Virus record (IMG/VR): IMGVR_UViG_3300027973_000079
Span: 1-47,276 of that record
DNA length: 47,276 bases
From: a virus
Reading direction: 5' to 3' (one strand)
Within the stretch, counting starts at the first letter, position 1, and the number at the start of each line of letters is the position of its first letter. Shown one piece after another: positions 1-7,954 of the stretch. A program made the position numbers and the translations under genes. The notes beneath the pieces were generated by a model that was not told the origin of the DNA, did not search any database, and saw only the letters and a program-made list of their open reading frames with translations.

Positions 1-2
1 AA

Positions 3-416
3 TCTGGATTTCATTTGAAATATCATCGTGGTGATGTTCGTAATTTTAAATTTCAAGATTCGACATTGATTACTTCTATCTTTACTTTACAATTCATTCC
101 AGAGAATCAAAGGCGCGATATTGTAAAACAAATCTATAGTGGATTGCGCCATGGCGGTGCATTCATTTTTGCAGAGAAAACTATTTCCGAATGCTCAAAG
201 ATCCAAGACATTCGCACATTTACATATTATGATTACAAAAGAGATCATTTTACATCAGATGACATTCTAAATAAAGAGCGAGAATTGCGACATATGATGA
301 AATTAAATACTCGAAATGAATTATTGAGTATTTGCGCTGGTGCTGGATTTGACTTTAAACGCATGGATACATTCTGGCAAAATCACGGATTTACAGCATT
401 TATTGCAATAAAGTAG
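3..416 (+). CDS. CmoA-like SAM-dependent methyltransferase, C-terminal part (5' end outside window)
   Basis: The reading frame is open to the left edge, so only the last 137 residues are visible; the TTG at 15 is probably not the true start. The motif FTLQFIP, followed by IYSGLRHGGAFIFAEK and later YKRDHF, matches the second half of CmoA-type enzymes (carboxy-SAM synthase, class I methyltransferase fold), where the equivalents are FTLQFL, IYQGLNPGGALVLSEK and FKRANGYS. In bacteria CmoA makes carboxy-S-adenosylmethionine for modifying wobble uridine in tRNA. Whether the phage protein makes that cofactor or methylates something else cannot be told, because the SAM-binding N-terminus is missing here. 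No partner CmoB gene is visible. Confidence 0.75.
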   Translation, partial: SGFHLKYHRGDVRNFKFQDSTLITSIFTLQFIPENQRRDIVKQIYSGLRHGGAFIFAEKTISECSKIQDIRTFTYYDYKRDHFTSDDILNKERELRHMMKLNTRNELLSICAGAGFDFKRMDTFWQNHGFTAFIAIK

Positions 417-431
417 CAAAAAAACAACAAA

Positions 432-459
432 CTTGGTGTTGTTTTTGTGCAACACCAAG
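432..459. other. Perfect 10-bp inverted repeat upstream of an early promoter
   Basis: The arms 432-441 and 450-459 are perfect complements around an 8-base loop (TTTTTGTG). There is no T-run after it on the + strand, but an A-rich stretch lies before it (417-430), so read on the minus strand it looks like an intrinsic terminator. It may also be an operator or an insulator in front of the promoter at 467. The stem is degraded in the sister copy near 16298. Confidence 0.5.
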
Positions 460-522
460 AAAAGCCTTGACTTTCGTGATGATCAGAGTAGAATTGATCT
501 TGTGGTGAGACAGAAACAAGGG
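438..522 (+). repeat. Early promoter/leader repeat, copy 1
   Basis: This stretch aligns without gaps to 16298-16382 (offset 15860), and its right half also aligns to 17167-17232. It contains the -35 and -10 boxes and a 15-base leader (GATCTTGTGGTGAGA at 496-510) that is identical in all three copies, followed by an A-rich spacer and the ribosome-binding site. Confidence 0.8.
467..494 (+). promoter_or_regulatory. Sigma70-type early promoter
   Basis: The -35 box is TTGACT (467-472) and the -10 box is TAGAAT (489-494), with a 16-base spacer. It sits about 40 bases before the ATG at 532 and belongs to the repeated promoter family. Confidence 0.75.
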
Positions 523-531
523 AGTTCGAAA

Positions 532-1137
532 ATGCATTCACAGATTCACAATCCGTCCGCGTATGAGGCTGGTATCAAGCGTAACATCGTAATGAATGCT
601 CGGACTACGTTCAATCGTACCTATCCCGACGCGCAGGAGATGTTCGATTTCCTGTGGGCTAACGCCAACAAGAATTCGTTCTACCAAAGCCTGTTGACTG
701 CTCTTGACAAGTATGGCAAGCTGACCGAAAAGCAGGTGATTGCTCTTCGGAATTCTATTGCAACCCAAGCAGAGCGTAAAGCAAAGTTCGAAGCTGAACG
801 TGTTGCTAAGATTGCTACCATGACCCACGTCGGTCAGCCAGGTAAAAAGGTGACCATGACCTTGACGGTCAAGGCAGAAATTGAAGTTGAGCGGACTCGC
901 TACCACTGGTACGATTCGGGAATGTCCCTTCTTCGTATCTGTGAGGATGAGAACGGTAACGCTGTTGTTTATAGCGGTACTGCTGAGTTCCCTTCGAAGG
1001 GTCAGACGGCTCAGGTGGTTGCGACGGTGAAAAGCCATCGCGAGTATCGTGGTGCTCCTCAGACGGTGATCAGCCGTCCGAAGATTCTCTCTGTTGTCCA
1101 GCCGCAACAGGTTGAGGAAGAAGCAGTTGCTGCTTGA
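532..1137 (+). CDS. Early protein with OB-fold-like C-terminal half
   Basis: The start at 532 is chosen over the earlier in-frame codon at 433 because the promoter and leader lie in between and GGGAG (520-524) precedes the ATG. The 201-residue protein has a helical N-terminus ending in KLTEKQVIALRNS, a charged linker, then a beta-rich segment with GKKVTMTLTVKAE, a central MSLLRICEDENGNAVVY, and GQTAQVVATVKSHREY followed by TVISRPKIL. That pattern recalls small OB-fold domains of phage DNA-binding proteins, so nucleic-acid binding is inferred, not shown. GC content and codon use are higher than in the structural genes, as in the neighbouring early genes. Exact function unknown. Confidence 0.7.
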   Translation: MHSQIHNPSAYEAGIKRNIVMNARTTFNRTYPDAQEMFDFLWANANKNSFYQSLLTALDKYGKLTEKQVIALRNSIATQAERKAKFEAERVAKIATMTHVGQPGKKVTMTLTVKAEIEVERTRYHWYDSGMSLLRICEDENGNAVVYSGTAEFPSKGQTAQVVATVKSHREYRGAPQTVISRPKILSVVQPQQVEEEAVAA

Positions 1138-1162
1138 CAGCGCGTTGGTGGTTTGCTACTAT
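1134..1162 (+). promoter_or_regulatory. Sigma70-type early promoter
   Basis: TTGACA (1134-1139), a 17-base spacer and TACTAT (1157-1162). It overlaps the stop codon of the gene before it and lies 23 bases before the ATG of the CobT-like gene. Confidence 0.8.
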
Positions 1163-1185
1163 AGGTGGGTAAGGGAGAAATTCAT

Positions 1186-3378
1186 ATGACTGAGAACGTA
1201 CAATTTACCAAGTCTACCTTAGTTCGATTGCTCGCAACAGAGAATCTGATTGTAGAGCACCGCAAGGTTCCGACTGCTTCGTTTGATCTTAAAAACCGTA
1301 AGATCACATTGCCAATGTGGCAAGACATTACTCCAGAGATTCAAGAATTGCTTTATGGCCATGAGATTGGCCATGCAATTGATACGCCAGTCGAATACAT
1401 TGAATGCCATAAGGCTGGTGGTGCAGAATTCGGTACATTCTTAAACGTTGTCGAAGATGCCCGAATTGAACGGATGATTAAAGATCGTTATCCAGGTCTA
1501 CGCAAATCGTTTGCTCTTGGTTATCGTCAATTTGTCGAGCGTGATTTTTTCGAGATTAAAGGCAAAGACGTAAACAAAATGCTGTTGATTGATCGAATCA
1601 ATTTGCATTTCAAGATTGGCGCTTTCGCTAACGTCCAATTCAATAATGCAGAAGAGAATGCATTTGTTCAAGAAATTGAGAATGCACAGACTTTTGATGA
1701 AGTGAAAAGCATTGCCACTCGCCTTTACGATTATTGCAAAGGTGAATTAGAGCAGCGTAAGCAAGAAGCTGAACAAAATGCTGAGGCTCAGCGCCAACGC
1801 GGCGACATTGATGAAGAGGAAGACTTTGGCGGTTTTGATGAAGACGATTTTGATGATTACTCAGATGAATCGGGTGATGATGTAGAGAATCAGAATCCAG
1901 AAGATTTTGATCCAGAAACTGATGGTGAAGATTCAAGTAGTGGATTCTCCAATGAATCATATAATAATTCTGATGATGAAGAATTGTCGGATTATCGTGG
2001 AACAGTAAAGTCTCTTACTGATGAAAGCCTAGCAAAATCTTTAAGTCAATTGGTCGAAGATCGCAAAATTGCTATCGGTGTTCTTCCAAGTCAAACTAAG
2101 TTCCAAGCAAAAGATTACATTGTGCATTGGAAACAATTGCAGAATAAATTCTTTGAGAATGACTATTATACCGACAAAGACGGTTATGACAATACTCTTC
2201 TAAATGCTTTTGAGCAGCGCAATAAAAACGCAATCAATTATCTTGTAAAAGAATTTGAAATGCGTAAAAAAGCAACCGAGAATCGTCGCATTACAGTTGC
2301 AGATAGCGGTAAGTTAGATACTAACAAACTGCATACCTACAAATTCAATGACGATATCTTCCGCAAGATTGGTTCTGTTGCAGCTGGTAAGAATCACGGT
2401 ATTGTAATGTTCATTGACTGGTCTGGTTCAATGACAGATAACATTGAAGGAACAGTTGAGCAATTGCTTACTCTTACGACATTTTGCCGTAAAGTGAATA
2501 TTCCTTTTGATGTTTATGCATTTACCACTCATTATACCCATCAGTCGCAAGAAAATCGCCATTCCGAAATGGCAGGCGAATTGGCTTTTTATGAAAACTT
2601 TAGTCTTCTGAATATTCTTTCAAGCAGTATGAAGAATGCTTCATATCGCAAATTCGCGAATGACCTATTGAATTATGTTAGGTGTTACAATCCAATGAAT
2701 AGTCGAACTTATTCGTATGCTCGGCGTTATCACTATGTGAATATTGCCCATGATATGCGATTAGGTGGTACTCCTTTAAACTCTACAATTAAAGTTGCTC
2801 CGTCGGTTATTAATGATTTTCGCAAGCGTACCCGTACCGAAATCGTAAACGTTTCGTTTATTACTGACGGTGAAGATTCTAGTACACTTTATACTGCAAT
2901 AACTCCAGATGGAACGATAGAGCGAATTGGAGCACCGACTCGATATGATTCATCATATATTCAAGATGAAGACACTAAAAGGAATTACAAAGTTGGAGTT
3001 AGCGGTGTTACTCCTACATTGCTCCAGATTCTTAAAGAAAAGACTGGATGTAATTTGATTGGGTTCTACATTCTCGGTAAGAGTAAAAGTGTTTTTAGTA
3101 GTGCAGCCCAACGTTTTGGAATCCCTTCTTTCAAAATTGATACCGAATTGAAAGTGTTCCGTACGCAAAAGTTTTATCAAGTTTCAAATTACGGATATGA
3201 TCAATACTTTTTAATTCCTGGTGGAAGTGATTTGAATACGGATGATGATTCATTGGAAGATATTCTGGGTGAAGGTGCGGTCTCTGCTCGCAAACTCAAG
3301 ACAGCGTTCCTGGCTATGAACCGTGGGCGCTTGACCAACCGAGTGTTGCTTTCCAAGGTAATCGAGGAAATTGCTTGA
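1186..3378 (+). CDS. CobT-like protein: metalloprotease-type HEIGH motif plus vWA domain
   Basis: The ATG at 1186 follows AAGGGAGA and gives 730 residues; the earlier GTG-type start at 1165 would overlap the promoter. An N-terminal zincin-like motif HEIGH (residues 59-63) is followed by VVEDARIERMI (88-98), likely supplying a further metal ligand. Residues 205-270 are a highly acidic linker. The C-terminal vWA domain carries a MIDAS motif D411-W-S-G-S415. This order (N-domain, acidic linker, vWA) is that of CobT, which works with the AAA+ protein CobS in cobaltochelatase. The next gene is CobS-like, so the two probably form a MoxR/vWA-type remodelling complex. No CobN gene is seen, so a cobalamin role is doubtful. 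Expressed early from its own promoter. Confidence 0.8.
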   Translation: MTENVQFTKSTLVRLLATENLIVEHRKVPTASFDLKNRKITLPMWQDITPEIQELLYGHEIGHAIDTPVEYIECHKAGGAEFGTFLNVVEDARIERMIKDRYPGLRKSFALGYRQFVERDFFEIKGKDVNKMLLIDRINLHFKIGAFANVQFNNAEENAFVQEIENAQTFDEVKSIATRLYDYCKGELEQRKQEAEQNAEAQRQRGDIDEEEDFGGFDEDDFDDYSDESGDDVENQNPEDFDPETDGEDSSSGFSNESYNNSDDEELSDYRGTVKSLTDESLAKSLSQLVEDRKIAIGVLPSQTKFQAKDYIVHWKQLQNKFFENDYYTDKDGYDNTLLNAFEQRNKNAINYLVKEFEMRKKATENRRITVADSGKLDTNKLHTYKFNDDIFRKIGSVAAGKNHGIVMFIDWSGSMTDNIEGTVEQLLTLTTFCRKVNIPFDVYAFTTHYTHQSQENRHSEMAGELAFYENFSLLNILSSSMKNASYRKFANDLLNYVRCYNPMNSRTYSYARRYHYVNIAHDMRLGGTPLNSTIKVAPSVINDFRKRTRTEIVNVSFITDGEDSSTLYTAITPDGTIERIGAPTRYDSSYIQDEDTKRNYKVGVSGVTPTLLQILKEKTGCNLIGFYILGKSKSVFSSAAQRFGIPSFKIDTELKVFRTQKFYQVSNYGYDQYFLIPGGSDLNTDDDSLEDILGEGAVSARKLKTAFLAMNRGRLTNRVLLSKVIEEIA

Positions 3379-3403
3379 CAGCCTACCAGAACCAGAGTAG
3401 ACT
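3375..3403 (+). promoter_or_regulatory. Sigma70-type early promoter
   Basis: TTGACA (3375-3380), a 17-base spacer and TAGACT (3398-3403). The spacer shares ACCAGAACCAG with the promoter at 17176. It overlaps the stop codon of the CobT-like gene and precedes the CobS-like gene. Confidence 0.75.
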
Positions 3404-3448
3404 GATTGTGTTGATTGATTTTTCTGATTTTTTTGAGGTTTCTATATC

Positions 3449-4660
3449 ATGACCATTTCGAAAAACGACAAGGTTGCTTTTCTTACTGAAGCTGCTCGCC
3501 GTTTCGGTGCTGTTGTAACCCGACAGCAGTTAGTGTCCATGGCCGAAGAAGGCTGGGCGCGTAATAACTGGGTTAAATCCGACGAGTATCGGGTCGATCG
3601 CGGCACCTACCGTCTTCCGCTTGAAGAGTACGGTGTAAGCCTTGCTGGTATCTCCAACGTTGTGCCGATGCCAGCTCCTAAAGTTGTTTCAGTTCCAGAA
3701 TCCGTGATTGTGTATGAACCACATGCACCGGCGGTGATGCCAGTGACTCAAAAAGCACCAGTTAAAATTTCTACCGTCGCTCGGATTCAAGACGGTGCAA
3801 TTGTTCCTAAAGTGAATCCACTGTTCGTTCCGTTCGGGTTCTTTGACCATATGAAGAAAATTGTTTCTTCGAAGCGGTTCTACCCAGTCTTCGTTTCTGG
3901 CTTGTCTGGTAACGGTAAGACATTGATGGTCGAACAGGCTTGTGCTGCTACTCGGACCGAATGCTTGCGAGTCAATATCTCTCCAGAGACCGATGAAGAT
4001 GATCTGATCGGTGGCTTCCGTTTGATTGACGGCGAGACTCGCTGGTTTGATGGTCCTGTCCTGCAGGCTATGAAGTCTGGTGCGATTCTCATCCTTGATG
4101 AAATTGATCGTGGTTCCAACAAACTGATGTGTCTGCAAGCAGTCCTTGAAGGTAAAGGTATCTTCGTTAAAAAGACTGGTGAATTTGTCGAACCAGTCGC
4201 TGGTTTCAATGTGATCGCCACCGCCAATACAAAAGGTAAAGGTGATGAAACTGGTCGCTACATGGCAGCGACGATTCTTGATGATGCATTCCTAGAGCGG
4301 TTCCCGATCACCGTCGAGCAAGAGTATGCAGACACTAAGGTCGAGACTCGCATTCTAATGAAAGTGTTCGACAGTCTTGGTATTGCAGACAAAGAGTTTG
4401 CAGACAACCTAGTCAAGTGGGCTGATATCATTCGCAAGACCTTCGAAGAAGGTGCGATTGATGAATTGATTTCCACTCGCCGTCTGGTGCATATCGCAGA
4501 AGCGTACACTATCTTCGGTGATAAACTCGAGGCGATCAAGTATTGCGTGAACCGCTTTGATGCAGAATCCAAGACTGCATTCCTTGACCTGTATAGCAAA
4601 ATTGATGCTAAGGTCGAAGTTGCTCCAGCAGCTCCAGCTGAAGTAACAGAACAGAGTTAA
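3449..4660 (+). CDS. cobS: CobS-like AAA+ ATPase (MoxR family)
   Basis: The 403-residue protein has an unrecognised N-terminus (1-125, possibly a substrate or DNA-binding region) and an AAA+ module. Walker A is GLSGNGKT (151-158), Walker B is ILILDEID (213-220), and NVIATANTKG followed by LDDAFLERF matches sensor 1 and the arginine-finger region of CobS/MoxR ATPases. CobS homologues are common in T4-like cyanophages, where their role is unresolved. Its position directly after the vWA/metalloprotease gene, each with its own strong promoter and a shared terminator after it, argues that the two act together as an ATP-driven remodelling or chelatase-like complex early in infection. Confidence 0.85.
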   Translation: MTISKNDKVAFLTEAARRFGAVVTRQQLVSMAEEGWARNNWVKSDEYRVDRGTYRLPLEEYGVSLAGISNVVPMPAPKVVSVPESVIVYEPHAPAVMPVTQKAPVKISTVARIQDGAIVPKVNPLFVPFGFFDHMKKIVSSKRFYPVFVSGLSGNGKTLMVEQACAATRTECLRVNISPETDEDDLIGGFRLIDGETRWFDGPVLQAMKSGAILILDEIDRGSNKLMCLQAVLEGKGIFVKKTGEFVEPVAGFNVIATANTKGKGDETGRYMAATILDDAFLERFPITVEQEYADTKVETRILMKVFDSLGIADKEFADNLVKWADIIRKTFEEGAIDELISTRRLVHIAEAYTIFGDKLEAIKYCVNRFDAESKTAFLDLYSKIDAKVEVAPAAPAEVTEQS

Positions 4661-4684
4661 TTTTCTCCTGGCAGTAATGCCTTT

Positions 4685-4712
4685 GAGGCTACGAAAAGTA
4701 GCCTCTTTTTTT
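4685..4712 (+). terminator. Rho-independent terminator after cobS-like gene
   Basis: An 8-bp perfect stem (4685-4692 with 4698-4705), loop GAAAA, and a run of seven T. It closes the early transcription unit that starts at 467. Confidence 0.92.
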
Positions 4713-4755
4713 ATACATATAATATGATTCACTTTTACAATATCATGGAGATACT

Positions 4756-5628
4756 ATGCAGTTTGAACTTGACCTACAAAAACTAAGAACCAAAAAACTA
4801 TTCATTGCAACACCCATGTACGGTGGGCAATGTCATGGTTCATACACTAAAGCAATTGCTGACCTTATGATTCTATGCACCAAGTATGGAATCGAGGCTA
4901 AATTGTTTTTTATCTTTAATGAATCACTTGTACAGCGAGCAAGGAATTATCTTGCAGATGAATTCGTTCGCAGTGGATTCGATTATATGATGTTCATTGA
5001 CTCGGATATTCATTTCGAAGCCCAAGACATTTTGGTAATGATGCATTTTGCAATCACCAATGATGAAATGGATGTTATTTGCGGACCATATCCTAAGAAA
5101 GCAATTTCTTGGGAGAAAATCAAAATGGCTGTTGACAAAGGCTTTGCTGATGAGAATCCAAATCAATTGGAAGAATTCGTTGGTGACTACGTTTTCAATC
5201 CAGCAGACGGATCACATCAGTTTAGAATTGATGAACCAGTCGAAGTTAAAGAAGGTGGTACTGGCTTTATGCTAGTGACTCGCAAAGCATTGGAAAAGTA
5301 TGATGTAGCTTTCCCAGAGCAGAGTTATAAACCAGACCATGTTCGCACAGTAAACTTTGATGGCTCACGCGAAATCATGGCATACTTTGATTGCGTTATT
5401 GATCCAGAGTCCAAGCGTTATTTGTCAGAAGATTACATGTTCTGTCAATGGGCGCGTAAAGCTGGTGCTAAAGTTTGGCTATTGCCTTGGATCAAACTCA
5501 AACATGCTGGCACCTATATCTTCGGTGGTTCATTGCAAGCAATTGCAGCAATTGGTGCTTCGCCAACCGCAGGTGAAGATGTGGTCAAGAAAGAAATCGG
5601 ATCGAAAGGAAAACGTAAGGCGCTATGA
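4756..5628 (+). CDS. GT-A fold glycosyltransferase-like protein
   Basis: The ATG at 4756 is preceded by GGAG (4747-4750). Residues 14-24 (KLFIATPMYGG) and the motif MMFIDSDIHF (78-87), containing the D82-S-D84 metal/nucleotide-sugar site, are typical of GT-A glycosyltransferases of the type found in T4-like aquatic phages. A later GGTGFMLVTRKALEKY resembles the acceptor-side loop of this family. It likely transfers a sugar to phage DNA, a virion protein or a host surface molecule; the acceptor cannot be read from the sequence. It overlaps the next gene by four bases (ATGA) and so is transcribed with the replication genes. Confidence 0.75.
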   Translation: MQFELDLQKLRTKKLFIATPMYGGQCHGSYTKAIADLMILCTKYGIEAKLFFIFNESLVQRARNYLADEFVRSGFDYMMFIDSDIHFEAQDILVMMHFAITNDEMDVICGPYPKKAISWEKIKMAVDKGFADENPNQLEEFVGDYVFNPADGSHQFRIDEPVEVKEGGTGFMLVTRKALEKYDVAFPEQSYKPDHVRTVNFDGSREIMAYFDCVIDPESKRYLSEDYMFCQWARKAGAKVWLLPWIKLKHAGTYIFGGSLQAIAAIGASPTAGEDVVKKEIGSKGKRKAL

Positions 5629-5987
5629 TTCAATATCGATATAATGAAGATAAGACTTTGGAGGATCTGAAGTCTTATATTGATGCAACATACGGTCAGC
5701 ACTATTCGCAAAATAAATTCCAGGCTACAGAATTCATCATTGATGCTGGTCACGGTGAAGGATTCTGTATTGGAAATATTTTCAAGTATGCGCAGCGATA
5801 TGGCAAGAAAGATGGACGGAACAAGAAAGACTTGATGAAAATCATTCACTATGCTATTATGATGCTTCATGTCCATGAGCAGGAAGAAAAGAAAAGAACA
5901 CTTTTTTCCACACTAAACAAACCAATAGAATATCCTGGTGGTAATGGACAGATGGCGATTAAATTTAAAGAGGAAACTACAAAATGA
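5625..5987 (+). CDS. DUF3310-like protein (nucleotide kinase-like family)
   Basis: This 120-residue protein has the signature GFCIGNIFKYAQRYGKK (about 46-62) followed by KDLMKIIHYAIMML, the helix pair seen in DUF3310 proteins. That family includes T7 gp1.7, described as an unusual nucleotide kinase, so a role in nucleotide metabolism during replication is plausible but not proven. It is coupled on both sides: four-base overlaps with the glycosyltransferase before it and with the sliding clamp after it. Confidence 0.65.
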   Translation: MIQYRYNEDKTLEDLKSYIDATYGQHYSQNKFQATEFIIDAGHGEGFCIGNIFKYAQRYGKKDGRNKKDLMKIIHYAIMMLHVHEQEEKKRTLFSTLNKPIEYPGGNGQMAIKFKEETTK

Positions 5988-6655
5988 AACTAAGTGAAAA
6001 TACGATTAATATTTTGCGAAATTTTGCAAACATTAATCCTGGTATGCAATTCAAAGCTGGAAACATTGTTCGAACAGTATCGAAACAACAAAACGTTTTG
6101 GGTAAAGCAACTGTCTCTGAAACATTTGATTCTGATTTTGTTATCTATGATATGAATCGATTCCTATCTGTAGTGTCTGCTCTAGACAATCCAGATATCG
6201 TTTTCAATGCTGAAACGAAAAAGGTTCAAATCAATTCTGGAACTTCGAAATGCGTCTATGGTCTTTCTGATGAATCGTTGATTGTTGCTCCTCCGTCAAA
6301 AGAATTGAAAGTAGAGAATGCTGAAATTAAATTTCAATTGTCTGCAGACAACTATGCAAAGGTTCTAAAGCTGGCTGGTATGCTCGCACTTCCAAACATT
6401 GCTGTTGTTGGTGATGGATCGGAGATTGTAGTTTGCACAACCGATGCAAAGAATGGAGACTCAGACCTATTCTCAATTAAGGTTGGCGAGACTAAAGCAA
6501 AGTTTAAAATCATCTTTAATACAGAGAATCTTAAAATGACTTCTGGATCATATGATGTTCAAATTTCATCAAAGGGTATCTCCCATTTTAAAAATACAAC
6601 AAGTCCAATTGAATATTGGCTTGCAACTGAAGCTGGTTCTAAATACGAGGGTTAA
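5984..6655 (+). CDS. 45: Sliding clamp (T4 gp45 homologue)
   Basis: At 223 residues it has the length of T4 gp45. It begins MKLSENTINILRNFANIN, has NSGTSKCVYG near residue 87 and ends with a beta-strand segment containing YDVQISSKGISHF, all fitting gp45. The trimeric ring tethers the gp43 polymerase to DNA and, in T4, also activates late transcription with gp33 and gp55. The downstream order (DsbA-like, gp44, gp62, RegA) supports the call. Confidence 0.93.
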   Translation: MKLSENTINILRNFANINPGMQFKAGNIVRTVSKQQNVLGKATVSETFDSDFVIYDMNRFLSVVSALDNPDIVFNAETKKVQINSGTSKCVYGLSDESLIVAPPSKELKVENAEIKFQLSADNYAKVLKLAGMLALPNIAVVGDGSEIVVCTTDAKNGDSDLFSIKVGETKAKFKIIFNTENLKMTSGSYDVQISSKGISHFKNTTSPIEYWLATEAGSKYEG

Positions 6656-6661
6656 TATATT

Positions 6662-6937
6662 ATGAGCAATAAGAATCAAAATTGGACACTTCCAACTTCG
6701 CCTGCAGATTTGAAAAAAATCAATGACGCATTGAATGAGATTTCATCTTCACTAACTCGCATGGAAGCCGAGCGTGATTTGATTAAAGACATTCTACAAA
6801 CCGTGGAAGACAATTACGAGATTCCTAAAAAGTATACGCGGAAAGTTGCAAAGTTTTTTCACAAACAAAACTTTGCACAATTTCAAAAAGAGCAAGATGA
6901 TGTTGAATCTCTATATGAAACCGTGACTGGTAAGTGA
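6662..6937 (+). CDS. dsbA: DsbA-like double-stranded DNA-binding protein
   Basis: A 91-residue protein whose pattern E..LIKDI, then IPKKYTRKVAKFFHKQNFA, then a C-terminus VESLYETVTGK resembles T4 DsbA (89 residues, ending VVELYDTVFSK). T4 DsbA binds double-stranded DNA and is linked to late transcription. In T4 its gene lies near gene 33; here it follows the clamp gene with a six-base gap. The similarity is judged by eye on a short protein, so another small transcription accessory factor remains possible. Confidence 0.6.
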   Translation: MSNKNQNWTLPTSPADLKKINDALNEISSSLTRMEAERDLIKDILQTVEDNYEIPKKYTRKVAKFFHKQNFAQFQKEQDDVESLYETVTGK

Positions 6938-6945
6938 TGCCATTC

Positions 6946-6974
6946 TTGCATGATAACATCGGTTGTGCTATCAT
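6946..6974 (+). promoter_or_regulatory. Sigma70-like promoter before gp44
   Basis: TTGCAT (6946-6951), a 17-base spacer and TATCAT (6969-6974), in the 66-base gap before the gp44 start. The gap is otherwise unusually long for this operon. Confidence 0.55.
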
Positions 6975-7003
6975 GCTTCTTTATATTATGAATAAGGCGA
7001 ACT

Positions 7004-7942
7004 ATGTTAGAAGATTTTCTCTGGGTCGAGAAATATCGACCAAAGACTGTGGAAGATACAATTCTTCCTCCAGACCTTAAAACTGCATTTCAGAAATTTG
7101 TTGACGATAAGAGCGTTCCTAATCTAATTCTTGCTGGTGGTCCGGGTGTAGGTAAGACTACTGTAGCAAAGGCAATGCTTGAAGAAATTGGATGTACCTA
7201 TATTGTAATTAACGGATCTATGAATGGAAATATTGACACTCTTCGAAATCAGATTCAGAACTTTGCTTCGTCAGTTTCGTTTACTGGCGGAAGAAAGTAT
7301 GTCATTCTTGATGAAGCAGATTACCTTAATCCAAATTCTACTCAACCAGCATTGCGAAACTTTATGGAAGAGTTTTCTGCTAATTGTGGTTTTATTCTCA
7401 CTTGTAATTTTCTCAACAGAATTATTGCACCACTACACAGTCGGTGCTCAGTTGTTCAGTTCAAAATAGTAAATGGCAATCGTGCTAAACTTGCAACAAA
7501 GTTTCTAAAGCGAGTTCTTGGTATTCTACAGCAAGAAAAAGTAGAATATGAAGAACGGGTTGTTGCAGAGTTAATTACAAAATACTTTCCAGATTGGCGT
7601 AGAGTTCTAAATGAACTACAGCGTTATGCTGCAACTGGTAAAATTGATACTGGCATTCTTTCAAACATGTCAGCAGACAACTTTAAGAAACTTGTAGAAA
7701 CTCTTAAAGAAAAAGACTTCACTGCCATGCGTAAATGGGTTGCAGAGAATTTGGACAATGATCCAACGTCATTGTTTCGAAAGATTTTCGATGCAACCAA
7801 TGAGCATATGCAGCCGAGATCCATTCCTCGAATGGTTGTTCTGCTTGCAGAGTATCAATATAAATCCGCATTTGTTGCTGATCAAGAAGTCAATTTCGTA
7901 GCATTTCTTGCAGAAGCTATGGCTGACTGTGAATTTAAGTGA
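7004..7942 (+). CDS. 44: Clamp loader ATPase large subunit (T4 gp44 homologue)
   Basis: A 312-residue AAA+ protein starting FLWVEKYRPKTVEDTILP, which is the classic start of gp44/RFC subunits. Walker A is GGPGVGKTT (45-53), Walker B VILDEAD (100-106), and the SRC arginine-finger motif is at 146-148. With gp62 it opens the gp45 ring and loads it onto primer-template junctions. It is separated from gp62 by one extra gene, unlike T4. Confidence 0.95.
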   Translation: MLEDFLWVEKYRPKTVEDTILPPDLKTAFQKFVDDKSVPNLILAGGPGVGKTTVAKAMLEEIGCTYIVINGSMNGNIDTLRNQIQNFASSVSFTGGRKYVILDEADYLNPNSTQPALRNFMEEFSANCGFILTCNFLNRIIAPLHSRCSVVQFKIVNGNRAKLATKFLKRVLGILQQEKVEYEERVVAELITKYFPDWRRVLNELQRYAATGKIDTGILSNMSADNFKKLVETLKEKDFTAMRKWVAENLDNDPTSLFRKIFDATNEHMQPRSIPRMVVLLAEYQYKSAFVADQEVNFVAFLAEAMADCEFK

Positions 7943-7954
7943 AGGTAGTATATC

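Noticed and set aside
538-1107. 189-codon open frame on the minus strand
   Set aside because: It mirrors the early OB-fold-like gene, has no ribosome-binding site, and its product looks like a random antisense translation; the + strand gene has promoter and leader.
3689-4227. Overlapping minus-strand frames over the CobS-like gene
   Set aside because: They lie fully inside a strong AAA+ gene and have no start signals.
4718-4723. TATAAT box before the glycosyltransferase gene
   Set aside because: No -35 element lies at the right distance; upstream is the terminator. A phage-specific middle promoter cannot be excluded but is not supported.
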